From Crossaster papposus (Eukaryota; Echinodermata; Asteroidea; Velatida; Solasteridae), in NCBI GenBank assembly GCA_037893245.1, contig JBAIAA010000401.1, positions 496,001-560,000 of the forward strand: a stretch of DNA of 64,000 bases, read 5' to 3'. Below, piece after piece: positions 23,131 to 35,448 of the stretch. Positions within the stretch are counted from its first letter, which is position 1, and each line of letters starts with the position of its first letter. Made by a program: the position numbers and the translations under genes. The notes under the pieces were generated by a model. It saw only the letters and a program-made list of their open reading frames with translations. It was not told the DNA's origin and made no database searches.

Positions 23131-26100
23131 GTTAGATTAGAAAGATTAAAGAAAACGTTTCAACCCCATCAGCCATTTTTACGAAACCTTACGTAATGTT
23201 GCAAGCTCCCTTGCGCCACAATGTAGTTGCGTAAGTTGCGCAACATTTTGGTTGCTGCAGTTTTACGTTTGACAGTGCGTAAGTCCACGGCTTAAGCAAC
23301 AAATTATTGCGTAGCCTGCGCAGTCAATTTAGGTGGTGTAAGCTGTGGCGTACAAAGCAACTGGCGATTTTGCCAGAAACTATAGCGAAATTTTCTCAAC
23401 TTATCAAGCTTGATAAAATGACACTTACAGCCTTGTGTTTGAAGTATATGTATAAAATGAATTGCGTTTTTACCAGTGTCTGAATAGTTGCCGCTTGATT
23501 CGGCAGAAAGTTGGACAAAACTATTTTCAAAATGGTAAAACATCACAAACAATTCAGTTTGGTATTATTTGTCAACTGGTATATAGACCAGTTTCCTAAT
23601 AAATTCAAATTCAAATTCATGCACACATGCGCATAAATAGGCTGGGAGGCAAGGAGCAAAATCGGCCCATTGAAAATGTAGAGGGGTTCATACAATTTTG
23701 TCATTTTTTCTCAATTTCTCCATGATTTGTCTTATTTGAAATATGTAATCTCTGGAAGTAATCCCTTGATGTTATATCTGGATGTAATTCCTGCAGAACT
23801 TGGGAAAAAGCTATTTGAACAATTTAGAACAGACTGAGGGTGGCTACTGATTTTGACAAAACAAGTTAGAAACGTTAATGAAATGTACTTTTTGATATGG
23901 GGAATTTTCATTCAAGTTTATATACTGTACCTTGTTTAGTAAAAAAACAGTAGCCATCCTCAGTCTGTTCTACTTCCATTAGCCTCTGTCATGAAATGAC
24001 GAAAATCAACCGAAGAGGGCGTTTTGCGGAAATTTGTCAATATGGCTTCCGAGCTCTCGCGTAAGACTAACGTAATTAGCTATACCACGGAGGAAGGACA
24101 ACAGATAGTTAGTGAATTGCGGGGAAATACTTAATAAAAAATGGCCAATCATAGAACTAGATTTGCTTTCCTGCACTTGAAAAGACCCGCCGTGTATTTA
24201 TGCTCCTTCGAAAACCGGTTAGGCCCAACATTTTAACATTTTTTTTTTCAGTGGAAATGAAATGTCTGAAGCTTTATTGAATGCCATATATCTAAACGCC
24301 ATCAGTAACAATAATTCTGGGGCCAATTCATACAAGCAATATTCTTTTTGCATTTTTTTAATTTTTTTTTACATCAAATGTAAATGTGGGGCTTTACACA
24401 CAAGCACTTTGTTAACATAATTACTATATGGACGTTAAACCACATCATGATCCTGCAATGTTAATTTAAAAACCAACCAGTTTTAAATACTGCCACATTA
24501 AATGTAGACGCCTGTGAAATCTAGTATCTTTCACCCTTTTATTGACTGAAACCTCACATGGGTCATAAATGACATTTACTATTAACTTAAGAAGTTCGTA
24601 AATATTAAACTTGGATTTTCCAAGAATTGCGCCACGACTTATTAGGGAACACTCGGTCGATTGTGTGCCAAATTTCTGGACACCACCGTTTGGGGTTTTT
24701 TCGGACTAGTTTACACCTAAATTGTTAACAGAAGGTAAATAGCAAGCATTAATAACATTAACATGGTAAAGGTACAATGAAGGGGCAGTTTGTCATCAAA
24801 GAAGTTTGGCAACATTGCGGCATGAGGAAAGTCGGCCCGACATTAACTGTTTATAAACAATGTAAACGTCGATCGAAGTACAGCTATGGCTAGCTACGCA
24901 CGTACGTCGGTATAGCGCAGCACACTTTCACCAACTGACCATTTGTTCAGTCACTGTTTCTTTCTCTTTCGTAATTTTACGGTTTGGGATGACATTCAGC
25001 CTTATGCCTACAGTTTATTTTTCCGAAATAGCCACAGCCTTTAGAGTTCCGTTGTAAGCCATAAAGTTCTGACATCGACGACACACGTAGTTGCTGTTGT
25101 AAGCGCCGCCATTTTGACAATTTTCCGCGCGTTGACCTTTTAGAAAGGTCATGACAGAGGCTAATGGAAATTGTTCCAGTCTGTTCAACTTGGTTCCTCC
25201 TGTTATGGGTTTTGAGCATGCAACCGCGCTCTCTGTTCCATTCCACCCATATACTTTAGCTGTGTCGATATGTAGAACAAACATCTACTCTAATAGCCTT
25301 TCCCCACTTTCTGCCTCTTTTTGGAACTCCTTTCCCAGTAGCTGTTGGTCCCTTTTAGTTTTAAGAGGAATATCAATACCCTTTTTTCAGCTCCCCTTGT
25401 TGCCGTTTTCCTTTTTTCTGTAGCCCTTTGCCTAGAGTCCCCCCCCCCCCCCCCCAGCAGTGTAGATGGGGTCTACGAATGAAACTTGCCTTTTAATAGA
25501 GCCATCCACATGCATATTTCTCTAGACCGGCAGGTTCTACCGCTAAGAGTTTACACAATAGCGCCCCCATGTGACCTCCCACTCATAGTGGGTGATCACA
25601 TCGATGCTAGTGGGAAAGGATATGTAACTGACTAAGATTGACAATAATTGAACCAAGACTGTGAACAAAGTAGCGTTTTGTAATTTTGAAAAAATAACCA
25701 CTAGTGACCACTAGGTGATCTTTGACCACACATGCTGGTCATTACAGATAAGACTCGGGTCAAGGAAGATCCTTGTCAAAATTTGGCTGAAATTGGTCAC
25801 GGAATTTTTCAGATATTGTATTTTTTGTGAGCGTTTGCACGAAGAAAAAAAGAAAAAAAGAAAGAAAGAAAGAAAGAAAGAAAAGCGACGAATACAATAT
25901 ATCAGCCTGCTTCGCACGGCTGATATAAGAAGGGGGGGTTGGGGGGTGGACAGAAAGGGGACCAATACAATATATCAGCGTGCTTCGCACGGCTGATATA
26001 ATTATGATCGTAGTCAGTCTGCGAATATTGGCAGCACCACATCAAAGGTTCTGTCCGTAAACCCTGGTGTTCAGGAGAGGCTAATAGTAGGTCCACTTTT

Positions 26101-29100
26101 ATTCATTGTTTATATTTATATTTCCATTTTTGTATTGCCCCAAACTACAATCTATTTATGTACGCTGATGACTCCACATTAACGTCCAGGTCCTCAAACA
26201 TAATAATAAAAAGTAGCTTAAATAAAGCTCTTACTAGTGGTGCGTAAGAAACAATTAAGCAAACATTAGATGTCACCAAAACCAATGGTAAACCATATAT
26301 TATCATTACATTGGTTATCACTAAACATATCAACATGATACTGATTATGATTAAACCATGTGTTTTATCGTCCTGGTTTTAGGTAAATTACTTTAACATA
26401 AATCTGGTGAAATCCTGTGACGTGTCGTCTTCCAACTGACCAATCAGAACTCACGAAAGTTGTAGTCATGTTAAGTTGTGCCGTTTTGTCTGAAAATGCA
26501 CTTTCTTGACGGAAATATGTAACTATTCTAACGAATCAATGATAACATTTAGATTTTTGTAAACATAAGTAAAACAATATTGTATATGAAATTTCTTTTG
26601 GTATTTTAACCCGAATTATTCGTGGTGACACCGTGATTTCATCATGGCAGGAATAAGCGTAATATAAATTTAAAACGCGACACGTTATCGGTATGTAGAG
26701 TGGTTGTAAGTTGTAGTCATTGATGTAGTATACGTTATAGTAGTGTAGTAGTTAGGCTTATCGTATAGTATTAACATTCTACTGAATCTAAAGTGTAATT
26801 GTTTGAAGTTTTTTGTGGTAGTAATGTGGTAGAAAATAACCAGGAAATTTCACCAGTGTTTCCTGGTATTTTTACCAGGATTCTGGTTGATGTACATTTA
26901 CCAGGAAATCCTGGTGAAATTTCTTCCAGACTCTAGTGAAATTTAGCCAGATTTTTGTTTAGGTGTACAAGGCAGAAAATATCAAATGTTGACTTAAATG
27001 TATGTGTTGCAGCTCCGCTGCCTGTCTTGCGAGAGGGCGCACTATACTTTCTTGCGATTGCTAGAGGGCGCGCTTTCTGTCATGCCGCATGATAAAATGT
27101 CAGGTGAAGCTAAAGTTTATAGCCCAGACTTAAATCTTCATTTAATCAATCAGGGTTCAGAGTTGCTCAGTGGGGCTCACATAGAAAGGGAGTGACAACT
27201 GTTCTCAAGGAAGGGACTATACTATACTATACTGTCTACATGTATAACCGTTAATTTGTCATTATTGGACGATACTAAAAAATAAACAAGCTTGTTGTCA
27301 GCTTCCAGCAATAACACGGAATAACAGTCTACAAAAATTGGTTCTTCGAGCCGGATATTCTACCAGTGAATCATACAAAATGTCTGTTACAACATCAACG
27401 AATCCTGATGAACATCACATAGAGAAAGAACCAGTCATTCTTGAACCTACGTCTGTGTCTGCGGCCTCCTATCCGCACAGCACTAACATTTGTCATGCAA
27501 CCACACAGCCATCCATCAATACTGTTGAATCGGATCGGCCTGCTCGTCTGCGACGGGTCCCAACTCACCTCACTCACGACCACCAGGTGAATATTCTACC
27601 TAGTCTGCTACATGAATTGCAGTTCTCTCTGCCCCAGCGACCCATGGATAACGACCGACCTCCCTCCATGGTTGGCACTGGAACTCATAAAGCTCAACCA
27701 GATTATCCAAGGCGGAGATCGCAAGGCGTCTTGCCGAACAGAATTCCCGCAAGAAACTTGAAGAGCTAAGGACGAAAGCAAATCAAGAGAGAGCACAGGT
27801 CTAGTTCCAGGCCATGCAGAGAGGAATCCAAATTGACTCGGACTTCCGGAAAGCGGAAATTGAACTTGAAACTGAAAAACTGCATGCAGCAAGAACTTGC
27901 AATTGTGAAACAACAAGAACAAAATGAAATAGAACAAAGTAGTAACTTTCCTGGTCAGGATGAGTCATTAGCAGATAAAACACATGCCTGGGTTCAAAGG
28001 GGGGGGGGGGGGGGGGGGTGGGGGGAGGGGGGGGGGAGTAATTCTGAGCCCGGGTTTTTATTGCCTACAGGTACTGGTGCCTCGGTCAATCAATACATTG
28101 CAACGCCTGCATCCGTGCCTGCAGTCGTAACTGTGTCTGCAACTGCACCCACAATTGCACCCGCGACTGCGCCTGCAGTTACACCTTTTCACGTGCCACC
28201 TTTGCAGCGCAGCATAGCCAACCCCTTCGCGAGTCACATTGCTAACGGGGCGGCTAGCGCGAACATAGCCAGTTCTTTGCCACATTCCTTTAATCCAAAT
28301 CTTCCCGCATTTTTTCCTAACACTATGTTAGTTCAATCTTCACCAACATCTTGGAGAAGAACGCCAAAGAAGTTGAAATTGATGGCGTGAACCGACTGAA
28401 GACCCCGCTTTTGTGGTAAGCAAACCACCAGAGACCCTCTAGTCTTCCTCAAGCAGTACTGACATTAGCCCGCTCTAACCACAAGAAAATTGAGCGAAAC
28501 CCAGAATTGGCCGAGTACTGTCGCACATACATCCAGAAGCTCCAAGACCAAGGACATGTGAGGATTCTTGGACCTGTGGGTGATTTGTCGGCAGACCAGC
28601 AACAGGGTTGGTACATTCCATGCCATGTATACCACAGCAGTGGCAAGTACCGTCTGGTTTTCAATTGCTCATTTGAGTATGGAGGCCAGAACCTAAACCA
28701 TGAATTGCTAGCTGGTCCAACTTTAGGTCCATCACTGTTGGGTGTTCTGTTGCGCTTTCGTCAAAGCCGTGTTGCGGTTTCAGGCGATATCACCGCCATG
28801 TTCCATCAAGTGAGGCTTCCCCCAGAAGAACGTCGCATGGTCCGATTTCTTTGGAAGGATGACCAGTTTAGCAAGTGGATTGTCATTGAGCGGACGGTGC
28901 TACCATTTGGGGCTGCATGCAGTCCTTGCTGTGCCACATTCGCTCTTCAGAAGGCTGCAAAAGACCGGGTGTAGAAGTATCCTCAGGTCCAGAATACTGT
29001 CGAGAAGGAGACATATGTGGACAACCAACTTGCCAGCCGAGACACCGAGCTACAGACAACCGATCTTGTCCTAGGCACACGCCAATGTCTACAAGAGGCA

Positions 29101-32100
29101 ATATTTTAGATGGTGAAGTATGCAAGCAGTCACCCCAACACACTCAAGTGCCTTCCTGTGGAAGCACGCTCAACACGACAGGTGTAGTCACTGTCACTTG
29201 GTCTACAGGAAGGGGATCTAGAACCGCCTCTTGGATTGTGTTGGGACTGGAAGAGTGACGAATTGTACCACCCGGCTAAGGTTCCAGAGAACAATGTGCT
29301 GACTAAGCGCAAAGCTCTTAGAGTCCTGGCAAGCCAATTTGAGCCACTAGGGGACATTGCGCCATTTACAGCGAGAGCCAAGCTGCTGGTTCGTGACTTG
29401 TGGATGCAAAAGTTGGACTGGGATGAGAGGGTGACTGAACCTGTGATAGCCAAGAGATGGGAAGAATGGTGTGCCGAGTTGCAGTATATTCAACAGGTGC
29501 GGTTGCCACGGCGTTACACTCCAACGCAGATTGACACAGCAAATGCCGAAAGGTCTCTGCACATATTTTGTGATGCCTCAGAAAAACTGTATGGAACGGT
29601 TGCCTACCTACGAACAGTCAACAATCAAGGTGGTGTCCATTTAAGCTTTGTTATGGCAAAATGTCGGGTCGCACCAAAACGCCTCGTGTCTATGCCACGT
29701 CTGGAGCTGATGGCAGCTCTCCTAGATCCTGGGTGCGCAACTTTGTCAAGTTGTTTTTGAAGCCCTTACAGTCAAGAACCAATACACCTTGATGTGGAGT
29801 GACTCCACTACAGTGCTCAGCTGGATTCAGTCAGAGTCATGCCGCTACAAGGTATTCGTTGGAACTCGCATAGCCGAAATACAAACCTTGACTGATGGTA
29901 TGGAGTGGCGCTACGTCCGTTCTGCGGATAATTCAGCTGATGATGTAACCCGTGGCTTACCGGTTTCGAAGCTGGGAGAAGGTTCAAGATGAACCTAAGT
30001 GGCTCATTGACTCACAGAAGGAATGGCAGAGAAACAGTGCAGATATATTGGCCCATACTCGTGTTAATGCTTCAGAGAAGAATGAAACCAAAAGTACCTT
30101 GTGTGGACTCGTAGTTCATATTCCAGCGGTAGATGTTGATTTCTCAGCCTTTAACAGTTGGGCAGAGTTGGTAATCGCAGTTGGCAAACAACAATATGTA
30201 GAGGCACAGTTGCTTGATGGTATCCTAACTCCAGACCAAACCCGTGAGGTAGAGATCTTGCTACTTCGACGTGCACAAAGTGACACCTTTAAGGAGGAAG
30301 TCGCTGCTCTCTCATCCAATAAAGAGATCACCCGAAACAGTCGTTTTCTGGAGTTGTCACCTGAACTGGATTCAGCTGACAAATTGATCAGAGTTGGAGG
30401 TCGGCTCAGGAAAGTAGCCAAGACCGACCTGATCTCAATTGAGCCGCATCCAGTGGTACTTGGCCCACATCATCCTGTCACAAAACTCCTGATCAAGGAC
30501 GCCGATGCCCATTTTAGTCATCAAGCTGGCACAGACCGAGTGTTCGCTCATTTGCGACGTCGATTTTGGATTATAAGGGGACGCAGTGTGGTCAAGGGAG
30601 TTCTTCATGCCTGCGCCGAGTGTCGTCGTTGGAGAGCAAAACCCAAGGTCCCACGCATGGGTGATCTGCCAAGGTGCCGGTTGCGCCTGGGCAAACCTCC
30701 TTTCTACTCTACTGAAGTTGATTGTTTTGGGCCCATGAATGTTAAGATTGGTCGCAGACAGGAAAAAAGGTGGGGATTGCTTTTTAAGTGTATGACGACA
30801 CGTGCGGTACATCTCGATCTTTTGGAGAGCCTTGATTCTGATCACTTCCTAATGGCCTACAGGCGTTTTGCCTCTCTTAGAGGATTTCCGTTTGAACTTC
30901 TTAGTGACTGTGGAACAAATTTAAAGGGCGCCAACACAGAAATCGAGCGGAGTTTAAAAGCAATGGAACCGGAAGTTGCGCAGCGACTTGCCAAGTATCG
31001 AGTCAAATTTAATCCACCAAATGCACCCCATTTCGGGGGTGCTTGAGGGAGGGAGGGTCTGCCAAAGGGGCATTGAATGCTGTACTAGGAGATAGGACGG
31101 TGACGGACGCTGTGCTGCGCACTGTTCTCGCAGAAGTGGAAGGCATCCTCAATTCGAAAATTCTCGGTTATGTCTCCTCTGAAATTGCAGATGTGGATCC
31201 AGTGACTCCAAATATGCTCCTGATGGGTCGGCGGGATCCTGCTCTACCAAAGTGCTAGCCAAGTGCTAGCTGACCAATTTTGGCGTCAATTTGTCAGGTC
31301 CTATCTTCCTACCCTTCAAACCCGCCAGAAGTGGCAAAGGGAAGAAGATAACCTGTCAGAGGAAGATGACGTCATGATAGCCGAACATCAGCTACCAAGG
31401 TTTCAGTGGCCGGTAGGGACTGTTTCTCACGTGTTTCCTAGTGACGACAAGCGAGTAAGGGTGGTTAACGTTAAGGTGAACGACAGAGAGTACAAGCGTC
31501 CTGTCGCCCGGCTTGTAAAACTGGCGAAGTATGACGATGAGGATACCCTTGTTTGACCAAAGCTTTACTCACTCAGATTTGCATTCCCTTCAGGTTCTGT
31601 GGCATTAATAACTAAGTGCCGGCAGCAGAGGAATCAAACTTCCGTTTACAGTTGTAGCATGTACCAGTGTTTAAAGTTTAGCTTAATGTTTTTGCAGTTG
31701 TTAACCAAATTTCTTGTTCAATTTTGGGGACGGCCATGTTGCAGCTGCGCTGCCTGTCTTGCGAGATGGCGCACTATACTTTCTTGCGATTGCCAGAGGG
31801 CGCGCTTTCTGTCATGACCGCATGATAAAATGTCAGGTGAAGCTAAAGTTTACGGCCCAGACTTACATCTTTATTTAATCAATCAGGGTTCAGAGTTGCT
31901 CAGTGGGGCTTACATAGAAAGGGAGGGACAGCTGTTCTCAAGGGAGGGACTATTTTATACTATACTGTCTACATGTATAACCGTTAATTTGTCAAGTTGT
32001 GATCAGCCCATCATTATTGGACGATACTAGAAATAAACAAGCTTGTTGTGAGCTCCCAGCAATAATACAGAATAACAGTCTACAGTATGCATTGCTGGTA

Positions 32101-35100
32101 GTCGTATTGAAAACGAATGACCAAAACTGTTTTGCCCGGGCAGATTACTGTCCATGAATCGGAACATAAACTAACGTGTATCACCATTTCGACAGTAATT
32201 CGCCCGGGCAAAATAGTAATCCGCCTGGACGATATACTTATCCGCCCGGGTAGACTTGTGGACAAGTCGATAAATGTATGTCGCGGCTATCACCGGGTTA
32301 TAGCGTTCAAACTCTCTCCCATGAATCCTAGCGACACGGGCGATGTTCTCGCGAGACTGCTGGCCACGCGAGACTACTGCTCTCTGCACGGCTTCGGTCT
32401 CATTTAACGACTTGTACAACCCGACAGCGGTTTGTGCACGGCCTATGGGCAATTCAGCCGATTTCGTACAGACGCATCTGATTGGCCAATTTGGTTAAAT
32501 CTATGAATATTCAGACTTGTCGGGTTAAAGTACTGGAGCGGATTAATAACCATTCACAGTAGGCATTGTTTATTTGTATGAGGCAACACACACATTTTAA
32601 ACAGATATATGATAATGCATTCTAAGATAAGTTTACATTATTTATTAAAGTAAACTAATAAAGCAGTTAACACACAAAAACACACTAACAGTTGCTCTCC
32701 AGTACATTAATTCAGTTCATTTACAGTAACTGAAATTATGACTACCCTCGAATAAAATGGACTCGTCTCAACGATCGTCTCTAAGACAACTATAATGTAG
32801 GGCGCGTTCGTACTCGAATATATGAATACGTACAGCATTCGGGTTTCACAAGTCGTTAATGGAGGGGAGGGGGAGCCAGCAGCCTCGCGCGAGAGCAGTG
32901 ATCTCGCGAGGGGAGTCTTCGATCAGGGGAGGGGAGCGCGCTATAGCGTATTATGCACCGCGACTCGACTATTATGCACCGCAACTCGACTATCACAACC
33001 GGCCGTGACAAACATTAACGACTTGTCCACAAGTCTACCGCCCGGGCGATATACTTATCCCCCCGGGCAAAATAGTGGTCCGGAAAACTTGTTTTGGTCA
33101 TGTCCTAAATACGCGTCCGTATACACGCTATCTGTTATTATGCCAATTGCGCAGCTGGCTGTGGTAGCTGTTTTTCCATTTACCCATTTTTGTTTATATG
33201 AACGGTCATTAGATATTGAATCGACTTCATTTTGCCAGCTACTTTATTTAGGGATATTTTGATTCTTGCTTCTGATTTTAGATTTGCCACAACAACCTGG
33301 AACCTTCAGAAACGATCCCACAGGCTTTGGTAGTATATACAACTACCACTCTGCCATGTTTGGTTCAAGTACAGGTCACTTCCCAAGAGAGGACCCAGGT
33401 AAATACAATCATGTTTGTTAACATTAAAGAAATTGTATATATCAAAGGGTTAGTATCTTCCAAAATATTCATTCTTGGGAATGTAAATTGGAGGTGTGGT
33501 GCGTTAAAGTGGTCGAAAACTAAGTTTTGTCACAAAGAGCATTCTTAATGAAGTCTGAGTTGGTTAGCGCCACTGTTGAACCCGGGAGGTCGTTCCAGTT
33601 TTTAAATCTTATTGGGAAAATGAAGGTTGTCCCTAGATTCTGTCTACCACATTGCAATTCCGTTTGTACGGGTATATTGTTTAAGCGCTGTATTATCTCA
33701 CTTTTCGAGCGATTTCCTTTTAATAATTCTCTACTAAATATTTTCTTGCTTTTGTCCCTGAAATTGCCCTGCTGTTTCCAAGAAGCAGATATTTATTTTG
33801 TGGTAAACATAAAATAACCCTTCTTTCGTTCAGAACCACGACAAAATGAGTTGGTTTAAGAGGTTTGTCCAATAAATAAGAAGTCAATTTGTTGTGACCT
33901 TTTTTATGTGTTGCCTTCTTTCTCCTTAAAAACCTTAACAACCAATATGTATGGACTAACCCCTGAATTTATTCTTGGTAGTTCATTGTATAAACCGCTA
34001 GTGAACACTAAATATTACGTATAATATCTACGCATATGTTACCATGCAGTTACCTCTGAAAGTGGCTTTGAAGTTATTGAAAAAGGCAGGAGTTCGTTAA
34101 CACAGCTACCAGGACGTATCAGCAGCAAATGGAAGCACTGGAGAAACATTGGCCCCGAGCACGAGTCTTGCATTGTTGCTACCCCATCGAATGAAATAGT
34201 AGTGGCATCAGCAGACAGCGGATTAAGGATATACGGCACCGACGGTGTACGTAGACGAAAAGTCCAATTCAAAACAGGTAAGGGCCAAAAAGCTTTTAAC
34301 ATACAAATGGCAATCTGTCGTGCTTTCTATATGCACAGCCTAAATGTCTACCTATATTCCCTGTGCATCGAAACAGGTTGTTGTCAAATTAGTGTTTAGA
34401 ACCCCTTTGTAATTTTAGTCCGCCTAATTGCATGTAAAATAAATCTAACTAGCTTTCACCTGTTACTCGTCATGGAGCCCGATAACAATTATTGTTTGAA
34501 CGATACAAACTTATCTAACTCAGCGATGTTGGATTTTTTCCCCAAATTATATGTTTAAGGGGTGTTGAATGCAAACTGATAATTATTGAAACACACTTCG
34601 GCATTGGGGAATCTACTGAAGATCGACATTGTATGTTTATTAATTATTTCATATGCATTTTCTTCACTGAAATATTCAAATTTGATAACGTGCCTTATAT
34701 TGCAGATGCATGTGCCATGTCAGCAACGCAAGATCGGTTAGTGGTGATAGGAGCATTTAGCTATGTACAAATGTACAAGATGAACGGCCAGTTGGACTTT
34801 CAGTTCTCCACAGAAAAACATGACAAAAGCAAGAATGTTCCCATGGTTTCCAGGCTGGTGAAGTATCAGCCATACAGTGTTGCAGTTAAGAAGGATGGCA
34901 CCGTCATAGTGGGTGATGTGGCGAGGAACGTGTTGACTGAGCACAGGCCCAAAGATGGTAAGATTCTACGCACCATGCCAGTCCCGATTACACCTGCACA
35001 TCTGGCCGTTGATGGTGACGACAGAATTCTCGTCAGTGATCGCCACCACATAATCGTAGTTGACGAGAGAAACAGGAAAACCTTCACCCGACCGACGGTA

Positions 35101-35412
35101 GACGGTAAGCCAGCTGAAGTATTTGGTTTGTGCTGCAGTAACTCTGCCGTCTTTCTGATTGTATCTGCGGATGGTGGTAAACCAAGTCGTGTACACCGAT
35201 ATGACAACCGTGGAAACTTTGTTGAATACATTGATACGGGCACGAAGTGCCCTTTGACGGTTACTGTTACATCCAATCGACAGTATCTCGCAATTGGATT
35301 TGGATCAGGTGTGGAGATTTACAAAGGTATGTATTAACAAATTACAACGCTAAAAAACTTTCTTGGATTTTTTTTTAATTTATTGTATTTATTTCATTTT
35401 ATTTTTTTTTTA

Positions 35413-35448
<36 letters not shown>

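Larger units (their letters stand above)
27000..32089 (+). mobile_element. BEL/Pao LTR retrotransposon with target duplication
   Basis: The two LTRs (27005-27333 and 31737-32084) start TGTTGCAG and end CTACA. They are flanked by the 5-bp direct repeat GTATG at 27000-27004 and 32085-32089. Between them lie a tRNA-Tyr-type primer site, gag-like frames, and reverse transcriptase, RNase H and integrase segments in the BEL/Pao order. The LTRs differ at roughly 15-20 positions by eye plus one indel of about 18 bp, so the insertion is not very recent. The element lies in intron 1 of the death-domain gene, in the same orientation. Frameshifts, stops and an internal deletion make it non-functional. 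Confidence 0.92.

Noticed and set aside
24977..25284. 89-codon minus-strand ORFs with several Cys
   Set aside because: No clear domain, splice sites or homologue was recognised. The two overlapping frames cannot both be real.
34738..35276. Antisense ORFs of 68-136 codons over exon 4
   Set aside because: They are shadows of the propeller exon. The plus-strand frame has domain pattern and splice sites.
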